From assembly GCA_052161645.1 (NCBI GenBank), contig CP197414.1: a stretch of 64,000 nt of DNA; one strand, given 5' to 3'. Shown here in pieces: positions 18,820 to 27,007 of this stretch. The notes under the pieces were generated by a model. It worked only from the letters and a program-made list of their open reading frames with translations. It made no database searches and had not been told where the DNA came from. The DNA comes from Laterigemmans sp052161645. Its GTDB lineage: Bacteria; Planctomycetota; Planctomycetia; Pirellulales; Pirellulaceae. Both the position numbers and the translations under genes were made by a program. Each line of letters opens with the position of its first letter. The first letter of the stretch is position 1.

Positions 18820-19512
18820 ATGATTATTGACCGATTGGAGTTTGCCGATCGCTACGTCGCTTTACACCCCCAGTTCGGAGCGGCGTTTCGCTTCTTGCGG
18901 CAAATGGACCCCAGTTCTTTGCCGGATGGGCGCCTGGAAATCAACGGCAGCGATTTGTTTGCCATCGTGGAGCGGACCACTGGAAAAGGACCAGGAGGTA
19001 CTCAGATTGAGCACCATCGCCGCTATCTCGATATCCAGTACGTGGTCTCTGGCGAAGAGACGATCGGCTGGATCCCAATAGCCGATTGCGAACAACCCGA
19101 GGGTGATTTTGATACCAGCCGCGACGTTGGTTTTTTTGCGGACCCACCAACCAGCTACTTCAAAATTCCGGCGGGTTGTTTTGCCATCTTCCTACCCGAA
19201 GATGGCCACGCCCCACTGAACGGCCAAGCGGATGTGCACAAAGTCGTCCTCAAGGTTTCGCAAAGCCTCGAACAAATCCTCGAGGACCTCCGCGCCGAAT
19301 TGGCCGCGTCAGATCACCTTGATGCGAACCACGATGCCCGCCTGCGTGATTCCATTGCCGACATTCAAGTTGCCATGGACAATCAACAGTCGCCGCCAGA
19401 TTCCTTCGCCGAAAGGATGCGCGAGGTTGCTCGTGAACTCGAAGTCACCCACCCACGGCTAACCCACGCCGTGGGACGGGTGGCCGACGCGCTCGCCCAA
19501 ATTGGTATCTAG
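18820..19512 (+). CDS. YhcH/YjgK/YiaL-type protein fused to a DUF4404 domain
   Basis: The 230-residue protein starts at 18820 after GAGGAGAGCG, a good ribosome site. Residues 1-150 match the YhcH (YiaL) cupin fold: an EHHRRYLDIQYVVSGEE core, DCEQPEGDFDTSRD and FFLPEDGHAP-like HAP loop. These proteins act on sugars such as sialic acid or beta-galactoside derivatives. Residues 155-230 match DUF4404: LEDLRAELAAS, SIADIQVAM, then LEVTHPRLTHAVGRVADALA near the end. I infer a fusion of two families normally found separately. The stop overlaps the stop of the convergent gene within CTAG. Confidence 0.8.
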   Translation: MIIDRLEFADRYVALHPQFGAAFRFLRQMDPSSLPDGRLEINGSDLFAIVERTTGKGPGGTQIEHHRRYLDIQYVVSGEETIGWIPIADCEQPEGDFDTSRDVGFFADPPTSYFKIPAGCFAIFLPEDGHAPLNGQADVHKVVLKVSQSLEQILEDLRAELAASDHLDANHDARLRDSIADIQVAMDNQQSPPDSFAERMREVARELEVTHPRLTHAVGRVADALAQIGI

Positions 19513-20714
19513 CGCTCTCCGGCTGACATAACCGACAACTCGGGCTTTCCCGGTGCCGAAGGCGCCTTCAAGCTGAGACTTCCGACCGCGGCGAAACCGC
19601 CGTGGCATAACCGCTCCGCCAAATGCTCAGCCGTGGCACTGACGAGTTTCGTTTGTCCCACCTCAGCAAAATCCGAAACGGTGGCCAAATGCGTCGCCAA
19701 TAACGCTTTGGGCTCCTGATCCTCATGAGCAGGCACGACTAGTTCGTTTGGATCATCATCGTCAGGCCGATCATCGCTGGCCTGGATCGTGCGGACCAAG
19801 CGTCCATCTTCCAACAGACTTGTCAGAGTCACCCTTTCCTGCTCGCAAAAACTAGATAATTCGACCATCACCAGGTTCGTACAGCCGAGCATCATCAAGG
19901 TGTGCCCGGCTTGGCCAGCGTCGTCAATGAATTCCCACGATTCGGCCGACTCGAAACCTAACGCCCCCAGTTCCTGTTGCCAAAACGCACGCGTCGCTTT
20001 CAACTCGCGTGGCAGCTTGCGAGCCTTCTTTTGCTGGATTACAACCGAGTCGCTAGTCGACTGGACGCTGGCGCCCGCTCCGCTGTAACTGCGACTGCGA
20101 AGATAATTGCTGAGATCATCTTCCGCTGCGCTATTTAGGTCTACCACTTCACCTTTCCGCAGCAGAGAAAACAGCGTCGCGTTCATCATTCCCCAGCTAA
20201 GAGCCAATATTAAGAGACTGGCCAATTCGCCATAGGTGGTCACGTAAAACTGCCAATCAACCTCGCTGCCCAAACCAGCAGGTGCATGTTCCTGACGGAG
20301 TTTGAGCAGCTGCTCGAAATGCTGGGGTGCCACCAACAGCAAACCAGCGCCCCAGCAGATAGCGGCTCCCAGGCCCAAATAAGCCAACTTCAGCAGCAGC
20401 GGAAAATTTGTTTTAAAAACTGGACGGATTAAGAAATTCACAATCCCCAGCGGTAGCAACAACAACGTGCTCAACCACCCAGGTCGACTGCTGCAAACAA
20501 TGATCGCCCCCAGAAACAAGGCAACCAAACTGCCCAGCAGGCGCGGCGCCCCCTCGCTGTTCCATAAATCAACCGGAGTTACGATCGCTCCCTCGGTAAA
20601 ATGGAGACGGATTTCACCCAAAGTCACCAGCGGAGTGCTGCACAGTCCACCAACAATCGCCAAAGAACCCAGGATAAAGGGCAGAGAACGACGCTTGTTC
20701 GTGCTCGCTACCAT
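19509..20714 (-). CDS. Multi-pass membrane protein with soluble C-terminal domain
   Basis: The 401-residue protein has about five hydrophobic segments in residues 10-190 and a charged soluble C-terminus (about 200-401). No recognised family. The acidic run SDDRPDDDDPNE lies near 305-320. Convergent with the YhcH fusion; the stop codons share a CTAG palindrome. It may be a planctomycete-specific membrane protein. Confidence 0.6.
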   Translation of the reverse strand: MVASTNKRRSLPFILGSLAIVGGLCSTPLVTLGEIRLHFTEGAIVTPVDLWNSEGAPRLLGSLVALFLGAIIVCSSRPGWLSTLLLLPLGIVNFLIRPVFKTNFPLLLKLAYLGLGAAICWGAGLLLVAPQHFEQLLKLRQEHAPAGLGSEVDWQFYVTTYGELASLLILALSWGMMNATLFSLLRKGEVVDLNSAAEDDLSNYLRSRSYSGAGASVQSTSDSVVIQQKKARKLPRELKATRAFWQQELGALGFESAESWEFIDDAGQAGHTLMMLGCTNLVMVELSSFCEQERVTLTSLLEDGRLVRTIQASDDRPDDDDPNELVVPAHEDQEPKALLATHLATVSDFAEVGQTKLVSATAEHLAERLCHGGFAAVGSLSLKAPSAPGKPELSVMSAGER

Positions 20715-20802
20715 GGTAAATCCACAAGTCGAATACGAGTAAAGTGCGATGCTTGGTAATCTACATCGATAGATTAGTTATTAAGAACCTAGCCGAAAAA
20801 CA

Positions 20803-20830
20803 TTAGCCGCTTTGGCGCTAGCCGCGGTTC
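20803..20830. repeat. Interspersed palindromic (REP-like) element
   Basis: A 28-bp sequence beginning TTAGCCGCTTTGGCG recurs identically at 35355-35382. Here it sits in a stem flanked by CCGAAAA (20793-20799) and TTTTCGG (20838-20844). It lies in the gap between two minus-strand genes. Confidence 0.7.
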
Positions 20831-20891
20831 TGTTGGGTTTTCGGATAGGTGCTAAAATCTAGGTCGAAGAATGCCCTCGCGCTTAGGGGAA

Positions 20892-21437
20892 TCAGTACTT
20901 TTCCAAGGTGCGACGCGACGCCACACCGAGGGGTGAATGATGATGGTAAAAACGCTTGATCCACTGACGCCCCCCCATTTTTGCTGCGTGCTGTTGCCAC
21001 CCGAAACGCTTCAGCAGTCGATCTGAAATCCGCGTGGTTCCCACGTGAGCGAAAATTGCCAACGCCTGTCGCTGATGGGCAATCACATCGAGCACCCTGA
21101 GTGACTCGCGAAATGATGCGTAAGAAGTGCCCGGCCGACAACGGATGTATTCCAATGTCAAATACCCAGGGACGCGACGCGACGCGCGATAATCCAAATA
21201 ACAATGGTCGGTCCGACTCTGACGGGTACGCGAGTCAAACCAGATTTGCATCGTGCTGGCCATCCCAGGTAACCACCGCGAGTCAATCGCCGTCAACACG
21301 CCACCGCGAACATGAATCCGTCCCCGCAAGGGAATTGCTGGCAAACACTCAGCGAATCCCTGCTCAGCGAGTGGCTTGTCAGCTGGCGACTCGGTAACCG
21401 CAGGCGATTCAGCAGACGCAAACATAGTCGCATGCAT
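20892..21437 (-). CDS. Conserved planctomycete-type hypothetical protein
   Basis: The 181-residue protein has no signal peptide and no transmembrane segment. The C-terminal RISDRLLKRFGWQ followed by WIKRFYHHH resembles a recurrent planctomycete protein I recall, possibly acyltransferase-like, but I cannot name a family. It is followed by the prepilin peptidase gene on the same strand with a gap of about 95 bases. Function unknown. Confidence 0.6.
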   Translation of the reverse strand: MHATMFASAESPAVTESPADKPLAEQGFAECLPAIPLRGRIHVRGGVLTAIDSRWLPGMASTMQIWFDSRTRQSRTDHCYLDYRASRRVPGYLTLEYIRCRPGTSYASFRESLRVLDVIAHQRQALAIFAHVGTTRISDRLLKRFGWQQHAAKMGGRQWIKRFYHHHSPLGVASRRTLEKY

Positions 21438-21530
21438 AGTGTCAAACGGGTGTCAGCGTGAGCGGGTTTTGGCGACTGACGCCCTGGGAGCGTCCAACAA
21501 TCGCCGCAACAATCGGCGATCTGCTCAAGC

Positions 21531-22796
21531 CTAGCCCATGATTGCCTGCTTGATAAATCGCCACACCGCCAACATCACCCCCATGATGCACAGCAGGCTA
21601 ATTAAAATCACCGGCAAAATCGCTCCCAACCCGAAAGCCGGCACTCCGAAATATTCCCATAACCTGGGCCAAAACAAAATCGTCACAACGGTCCCCGCGC
21701 AGAGATAAGGACCAAACGGTGTGACTCGGTTGCGCGTCAACGCAAACTGTACCAAGACTATCAAAATCGCCGTGAACGGAGCCAACACAAAAGCCAATAA
21801 ACTAGCTTGCCAACCAACAAATGCACCAATCATGGCCATCAAGGTCACATCACCAAACCCCATCGCCTCTTGCCGCATTGCCACCCCAGCAACCAACCGC
21901 ACCGACCACACCGTCGCTCCCCCTACTCCCATTCCCACCAACGATGTCAGCAAGCCGCGCCAATGATTATCACCCAACCAAAACACAACACCTATCCAGC
22001 CTAATCCAGCGAGCCAAATCAACAATAACAACTTCCAACTCGAATGCCGCACCAAGCCCGCAAAAAAATACTGCACCGCCTTGCCCACACCTCGCCGCAA
22101 AATCAAACGTCTATCGGCTAGGGCAAAACACCAACAAGTAAACAACCCCCAACCAAGCCACAAACCGGTTGCATTGGACCAGCGGTCACCCCAATTCCCT
22201 CCCGGCGTGGTGAACAATACCGGCTCTAACGAGAAGCCAGTGGTGAAGTAAGGCATAAATAACTGATAACCACCAGAGCCTAAAGCCAACCCCAACAAAG
22301 TCCCCGGCACGGTAATCCAATCGGGCACCGTCTGCTCATCAAAGTCGATAAAGGTGGCGGCAACCATTAACGTGGCCAGCAGTGCATGCCCCAGGAAGAT
22401 AAAATTCATCCACTGGTCCACTAGCAACCTGGCCCCCGGTACGTTGTTGATGCCAGGCACCAGTTGAGCCTCCACCAACGACAAATCGAGCACGGCATAT
22501 CGATAATAAGCGACCAGTGCTATCGGAAAGAGCAACTCGATCAACAACGGGCGCAGCCAAAACCAACGGCCATGCAAAAAAGCTTCCCGCCGCAAACCGA
22601 TCCAACCGACCAGCGGCAGGCGATCATACCAGCGACGCGGAGGAGCTCCCGCCGCCGGCGGCGCCCAGGGGCTGATCGGCCGCGGGAAATAGGCCAGCGT
22701 ATAAATGACCCAGTTGGCGAGCCCAGCCAAGACGAACCCGCAACCAACAATCACCGCGACACGGACTGAGAGGGGAAAATCCAACCAGAAAGCCAT
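21531..22796 (-). CDS. Prepilin (type IV leader) peptidase, A24 family
   Basis: The start at 22796 is chosen over the earlier in-frame ATG at 22859 because GAGAGGTGAG sits just upstream. The 421-residue protein has several membrane segments. The two A24 aspartate signatures are visible: DFDEQTVPD (about 175) and GFGDVTLM (about 305). These cleave the leader from type IV pilin-like and type II secretion pseudopilins. The N-terminal loop keeps the fold (RWYDRLPLVGWIGLRR) but lacks the usual four cysteines, a variant seen in some homologues. No pilin gene is nearby. Confidence 0.88.
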   Translation of the reverse strand: MAFWLDFPLSVRVAVIVGCGFVLAGLANWVIYTLAYFPRPISPWAPPAAGAPPRRWYDRLPLVGWIGLRREAFLHGRWFWLRPLLIELLFPIALVAYYRYAVLDLSLVEAQLVPGINNVPGARLLVDQWMNFIFLGHALLATLMVAATFIDFDEQTVPDWITVPGTLLGLALGSGGYQLFMPYFTTGFSLEPVLFTTPGGNWGDRWSNATGLWLGWGLFTCWCFALADRRLILRRGVGKAVQYFFAGLVRHSSWKLLLLIWLAGLGWIGVVFWLGDNHWRGLLTSLVGMGVGGATVWSVRLVAGVAMRQEAMGFGDVTLMAMIGAFVGWQASLLAFVLAPFTAILIVLVQFALTRNRVTPFGPYLCAGTVVTILFWPRLWEYFGVPAFGLGAILPVILISLLCIMGVMLAVWRFIKQAIMG

Positions 22797-22944
22797 CGCC
22801 GTCTCACCTCTCCGAGGGTGTCTTACGTCACTCACGCGTCGTGACGTACCGGCGATCACTTTAACCTAGCACCGCCTGCCTCTCTACCACAGTGAAACTG
22901 GCGGCGGGACTTTTCCCAACTTGAGAGCGGCTAGCCTACTTTAT

Positions 22945-24201
22945 TTACGCCGAAGCGGCTTCCCGAATCCTTCTTTCCTCCGCCGCCTGCTCGATGGCCG
23001 GAATCATATCGTCGAAGATCATGCCGGTCTTATCGTCAAACACGCGGCCAATCAGCAGATCGGTTAAATTGCCACGATGCTGAGGAAACTTCTGCATAAA
23101 TCGCCCGAAGCTAAAGTCCTTGCTGTAAAAGGCATGCACCAGTTCCCGCACGCGACTCATGCCAGCCTTGAACTCGCCGGTCCAATTCCCCAACTGCTCA
23201 CTCGAGATGTCCTGCTTGCGGATCCCCTCGACGACGGCGTCGCCGGCTCGCACGCCAGTCTCTAGGGCAAAGTACACCCCGCTAGAATAAACAGGATCGA
23301 TGAATCCAAACGCATCGCCAACCAACACCCAACCGGGACCGGCATGCTGCTTAGTGGTGTAGGAAAATTCTTTAGCGACTTTCAAACCGCCCACTCTCTC
23401 GGCCATTTTCAGCCTTGGCAACAGCCCGGGACAACTGGCTAACTCCTCGGCAAACACCTCTTCCGGCGTACCCCGGCCTTTCAGCAAATGCTCGTGATCT
23501 CCGACGCACCCGATGCTGGTGATCCCACGAGCCTGCGGGATAAACCAAAACCAACAATCCTTCGACTCGGTTTGCAAGATGATCGTGGCTCCGGCGTTCT
23601 CACCCGGATCGCGTTCCGCGTCGCGGTAGTAGCCCCAAATGGCAGCCTTCTTTAGTCGCGGATTGATCTCTTTCAAACCTAACTTGTTGGCGATTACCGA
23701 CTGTTGCCCGGTGCCATCAATGACGACTTGACAAGCGATATCACGCTTTTCTCCATCGGGTCCACGCACACTTACCCCGACCGCACGCTCGCCTTCAAAA
23801 TGCACGTCCAACAACCGTGTGCGGTCGCGACAATCGGCTCCCAATTCGGCCGCTCGATCAAACAACAATTTGTCAAAATCACTCCGCTCGACTTGCCACG
23901 TTTGACTGCTATCGCGGTCGTCGTGCTCGCGAAAGAAAAATGGTTCCGATTCCTTTCCCGTATTGGTGACGAACTGGACACTGTTTTTAACTTGAAACCC
24001 CATCTCGCGGACGCGATCGACCAATCCCAACCGCTGCAGAGGCCAGTACGTTTCCGGCATCAACGATTCGCCAACGTGAAAACGCGGAAAAGCCTCCCGC
24101 TCAACCAACAAAGTTCGCAAACCGGCTGCCGCTGTGACCCCCGCCGCACTGGCACCGGCTGGGCCCGCTCCCAGGCAAATCACATCGTACTGGTCGTTCA
24201 T
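22945..24201 (-). CDS. Flavin-dependent halogenase-like FAD oxidoreductase
   Basis: I start at the ATG at 24201 (418 aa) with AAAAAGG about eight bases upstream. Residues 11-16 form GAGPAG of an FAD site, FPRFHVGESL follows at 38-47, and LVGDAFGFIDP near 285-300 is the second FAD contact. Halogenase hallmarks are present: a Lys at residue 72 in GFQVKNSV and the WxWxIP motif as WFWFIP at 217-222. Geranylgeranyl reductases share the fold but I think the two motifs favour a halogenase-like enzyme, which would use FADH2, oxygen and halide. Substrate unknown; neighbours suggest an isoprenoid or quinone. Reductase function remains possible. Confidence 0.75.
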   Translation of the reverse strand: MNDQYDVICLGAGPAGASAAGVTAAAGLRTLLVEREAFPRFHVGESLMPETYWPLQRLGLVDRVREMGFQVKNSVQFVTNTGKESEPFFFREHDDRDSSQTWQVERSDFDKLLFDRAAELGADCRDRTRLLDVHFEGERAVGVSVRGPDGEKRDIACQVVIDGTGQQSVIANKLGLKEINPRLKKAAIWGYYRDAERDPGENAGATIILQTESKDCWFWFIPQARGITSIGCVGDHEHLLKGRGTPEEVFAEELASCPGLLPRLKMAERVGGLKVAKEFSYTTKQHAGPGWVLVGDAFGFIDPVYSSGVYFALETGVRAGDAVVEGIRKQDISSEQLGNWTGEFKAGMSRVRELVHAFYSKDFSFGRFMQKFPQHRGNLTDLLIGRVFDDKTGMIFDDMIPAIEQAAEERRIREAASA

Positions 24202-24300
24202 GGAATAACCTTTTTGAGTCATGGACACCGCTCAAGCTCCGTGCTGAATGGTGATGCAGTTCTTTCCTAGCTAGACACCGCCAACGTGGTGGCAAAATCA

Positions 24301-24361
24301 TAACCCGAAGCGTAAGCGAGGGACCGAGATAGGCAAAATCCCTCGCTGACGCGTCGGGTTA
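24301..24361. repeat. REP-like palindrome
   Basis: Two 23-bp arms pair at 21 of 23 positions: left arm from TAACCCGAAGCGTAAGC at 24301 and right arm ending GCGTCGGGTTA at 24361, with a 15-base loop. It lies between the halogenase-like and chorismate-lyase-like genes and is too long and AT-tail-free to be an ordinary terminator, though it may stop transcription. Confidence 0.8.
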
Positions 24362-24531
24362 CGAAAACACCGCATTTTCAACGGAGCATATGCAACCCGC
24401 CAAATTATAGATCGGATGGCAAGTGCTCCGCCGAAAACTGCCCAAGCCCTAACCGCTCATTCACCAAACCTCGCCCACCGCCCCTCGCCTTGCGATCGGC
24501 ATCACCTTTCTGGTGATCGACATCGGGACAA

Positions 24532-25098
24532 TCAGGGTGTGACGATCTCGAGCAACTCAATGGCCGGCAAATAATCGCAAAAAATCCGCGCCGTGCGCCC
24601 ATAAGTGATCTGCCCGACGGGAATTTCCAGCAACCGGGCCAAATCAGGACCGGCGGAAACTTCCCAAAGACCGCACAATTCGACCTCGCGCAACACTTGA
24701 TGCTTGATTAAAACTCGCCCCAAAGGAATTTGCCGAGCACGAATTTCCTCCCACACCGGGGGCGCCAGCAACGACACGTTCAGACGCACGATTCCGTACT
24801 GAACAGGCGATTGGTCCAATTGGCGATGCAGCGTGATCTCCCGCGCGTACCAATCGTCCTTGCCCGTCGCTTGTACGAATCGCGTCCGAGCAACACGCAC
24901 ATCGACCGGACAACCATGAAAGGCTTCCACCGTCACGGTCATGTGGGCTTCGTGGTTCAGCAGATCGCGCTGCGGCTGAGGAATTTGCTCTGCCGATTCA
25001 CACGCCCGAAAATCGCCGAGCGTGTTGTCTTGCGGATAGAACAGCTCCACCAAGTCCATCAAATCGACGGCTGGTGGTTCAGGTTGCGTCTCGTGCAC
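24532..25098 (-). CDS. Chorismate-lyase-like protein (tentative)
   Basis: The 188-residue protein has a GTG start. The pattern PLGRVLIKHQVLREVELC followed by YGRTARIFCDYLPAIELLE resembles the chorismate pyruvate-lyase/UTRA fold, in which the core is a beta-sheet with an Arg and Glu at the active site. I infer it acts on chorismate or a similar ligand; the assignment rests on a short pattern. It sits 27 bases downstream of the polyprenyl synthase fusion, on the same strand, so it is likely co-transcribed. If it makes 4-hydroxybenzoate, a prenylated-aromatic product would be plausible. Confidence 0.5.
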   Translation of the reverse strand: MHETQPEPPAVDLMDLVELFYPQDNTLGDFRACESAEQIPQPQRDLLNHEAHMTVTVEAFHGCPVDVRVARTRFVQATGKDDWYAREITLHRQLDQSPVQYGIVRLNVSLLAPPVWEEIRARQIPLGRVLIKHQVLREVELCGLWEVSAGPDLARLLEIPVGQITYGRTARIFCDYLPAIELLEIVTP

Positions 25099-25125
25099 GC
25101 GAGGGATCCTGGGCTGTGGAGTTGG

Positions 25126-26976
25126 CTAGCGATTGCTGGTAATTGGCAACGTGCCCAACGTAACCACCGCGGGCGTGGTCTCAGTGGGACGTTCCAGCAC
25201 GGTATCGACCAAATAGTAAAACAAACGACGCAAAGCATCGGGCTGCAAGGCATCGGCAACTTCCTCCGCCCGTTGCTGGTGCTTGTCCACCAAGCGATGG
25301 GCCGCCTCGAAAGCCCCCGATTCTTGATACAACTGCCGCACGCGGCGGAGCCGGGGAGGAGCGGGGCTGGTGTTTGCCGGGTCGCACAGGGCCAGCAACT
25401 CTTCGGCCTCAGCCGGAGAAAGTTTGTCGAGCGCCAATGCAAACAATAACGTGGGCCGGCCTCCCAACGTGTCACCTCCGGCCGACATCTTGTTGTGGTC
25501 GTCCCCATCCCAATCGTTCAAATCGTTGAGAATCTGGAAAGCGACTCCCAGGTTGCGACTGAAGACACGAATCGGCTCCGCGTATTCAGCAACTGGCCCC
25601 GCCAAGCGGATACCGGCATAGAGTGCTGCCTCGAAAGCGGGTGAGGTCTTCAAGGCGTAAACCTTCAAAGCGTCGATCGGTCGCAACCGTCGATCGCTAG
25701 CATCACGCCACACCAACTCGGCCCCCTGCCCTTCCGCTAAACGCGTGTGGGCGCAGGCCAAGCTGTCGAGGATATCGGCGGTTGCTTCGGGCCCCAACGC
25801 AGCAGCCTCACGCGATACTAGCCGATAGCCCATGCCGATCAAGTAATCGCCCACGTTGATCGCCGTCGCGGTCCCGCAACGTCGGTGCATCGCCGGCACG
25901 CCGTAACGAAACGCGTCATCGTCTTCGATGTCATCGTGGACCAAGCTGGCTTTGTGAAAAGTCTCAATCGACATCGCCGCGCGGCACACCGACTCGGGAA
26001 TCGCCTCCACCACCTCCACACCCTCGGCGGTGGTGCCAAGATCGCCTCGCAAAGCGTCGTAAGCCGCCAAGGTGATGAAAGGTCGCGAGTGCTTGCCGCC
26101 TCGCGAGAGAAAGTCGTAGGCCAACGATTCGGTAGCCGCAATCGGATCGGTGCCGGCCAGCAAACTGGCACCATCGAGCGCTTGCGGATCGAGCGGCTTG
26201 CCGCCTCGCAAACGGGGCACCAATTTCTCCAAACGCTCCGGCTCAAACATGTCGGCCGCAGCCCGCATCAAGTGTATGTATGTGCGAGTCTGCTGACGAG
26301 CCGGTTGATAGGGCGTGCGGACCATCGCGTCGACCCAATCCTCGTCAACGCTGGTGTTGCGGCAATCACTGCTGAGCAAAGGGACCGCCATGCACGGAAT
26401 CCCAGCAAGTAAAATCTTATCGATCGCTTTCTCGAGCACGTTCAAACAGGCTACGCCGCAAACCGCATCGACATAGCCGCTGACGATGATCTTCATCACG
26501 ACTGGCGAGCCCTCGGCAACCAGCACGCGATAGCCCATGTCCTCAGCCACGGTGCGGAAGTCGGCGATCGAACACGCGCCACACTGCCGACAATTCAAAC
26601 CAAATTGGTCGTAGTCGGCCGGACAACCTTCGGCGTGCTTGAGACAGTGAGGCAGTAAAAAGAGCCGCCGTTCCGGAGGCACCGCAGCGACCGATTCGGC
26701 CCAAAATTCAGTGCTCAAGACCACCATGATCCAACCGACATAGCCCTCCGGAAGACCACTCTCTTCCAACAGAGCCCGAGCTACCCGCTCCATCTCGTCT
26801 TTGGTCAACGGAGTGGCTTTGTCAAGTTTCGCTGCCACCTGACGACATCGCTCGCGCAATTGCTCGCGCAACTCGCGTGTCTCAGGGACCAACTTCAAAT
26901 GACTGGTTTTGCGACGACGGCTATTCGATTTGGGAGCCGCAGAAGCCTTAGAGGTGGACGGCGTAATGATCGACAA
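25126..26976 (-). CDS. DUF116-polyprenyl synthase fusion
   Basis: I choose a TTG start at 26976 because AGAAGGA lies eight bases upstream and the frame begins after the cyclase stop; a longer frame from 27120 overlaps the cyclase gene. The 616-residue protein has an N-terminal DUF116 (cysteines 121, 128, 139, 142 and 145, the last three as CxxCxxC, suggesting a metal or Fe-S site). The C-terminal 320 residues are a trans-isoprenyl diphosphate synthase with HDDIEDDD at 347-354 and a second motif NDLNDWD near 484-490, in which the first Asp of DDxxD is Asn. It should chain isopentenyl units. The altered second motif makes activity uncertain. Confidence 0.82.
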   Translation of the reverse strand: MSIITPSTSKASAAPKSNSRRRKTSHLKLVPETRELREQLRERCRQVAAKLDKATPLTKDEMERVARALLEESGLPEGYVGWIMVVLSTEFWAESVAAVPPERRLFLLPHCLKHAEGCPADYDQFGLNCRQCGACSIADFRTVAEDMGYRVLVAEGSPVVMKIIVSGYVDAVCGVACLNVLEKAIDKILLAGIPCMAVPLLSSDCRNTSVDEDWVDAMVRTPYQPARQQTRTYIHLMRAAADMFEPERLEKLVPRLRGGKPLDPQALDGASLLAGTDPIAATESLAYDFLSRGGKHSRPFITLAAYDALRGDLGTTAEGVEVVEAIPESVCRAAMSIETFHKASLVHDDIEDDDAFRYGVPAMHRRCGTATAINVGDYLIGMGYRLVSREAAALGPEATADILDSLACAHTRLAEGQGAELVWRDASDRRLRPIDALKVYALKTSPAFEAALYAGIRLAGPVAEYAEPIRVFSRNLGVAFQILNDLNDWDGDDHNKMSAGGDTLGGRPTLLFALALDKLSPAEAEELLALCDPANTSPAPPRLRRVRQLYQESGAFEAAHRLVDKHQQRAEEVADALQPDALRRLFYYLVDTVLERPTETTPAVVTLGTLPITSNR

Positions 26977-27007
26977 CGCGGGGGTCCTTCTCGGTGGCGG
27001 AATGCAT

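Noticed and set aside
20818..21204. Minus-strand open frame overlapping the 181-residue gene
   Set aside because: It is in another frame of a better supported gene and includes REP sequence at one end.
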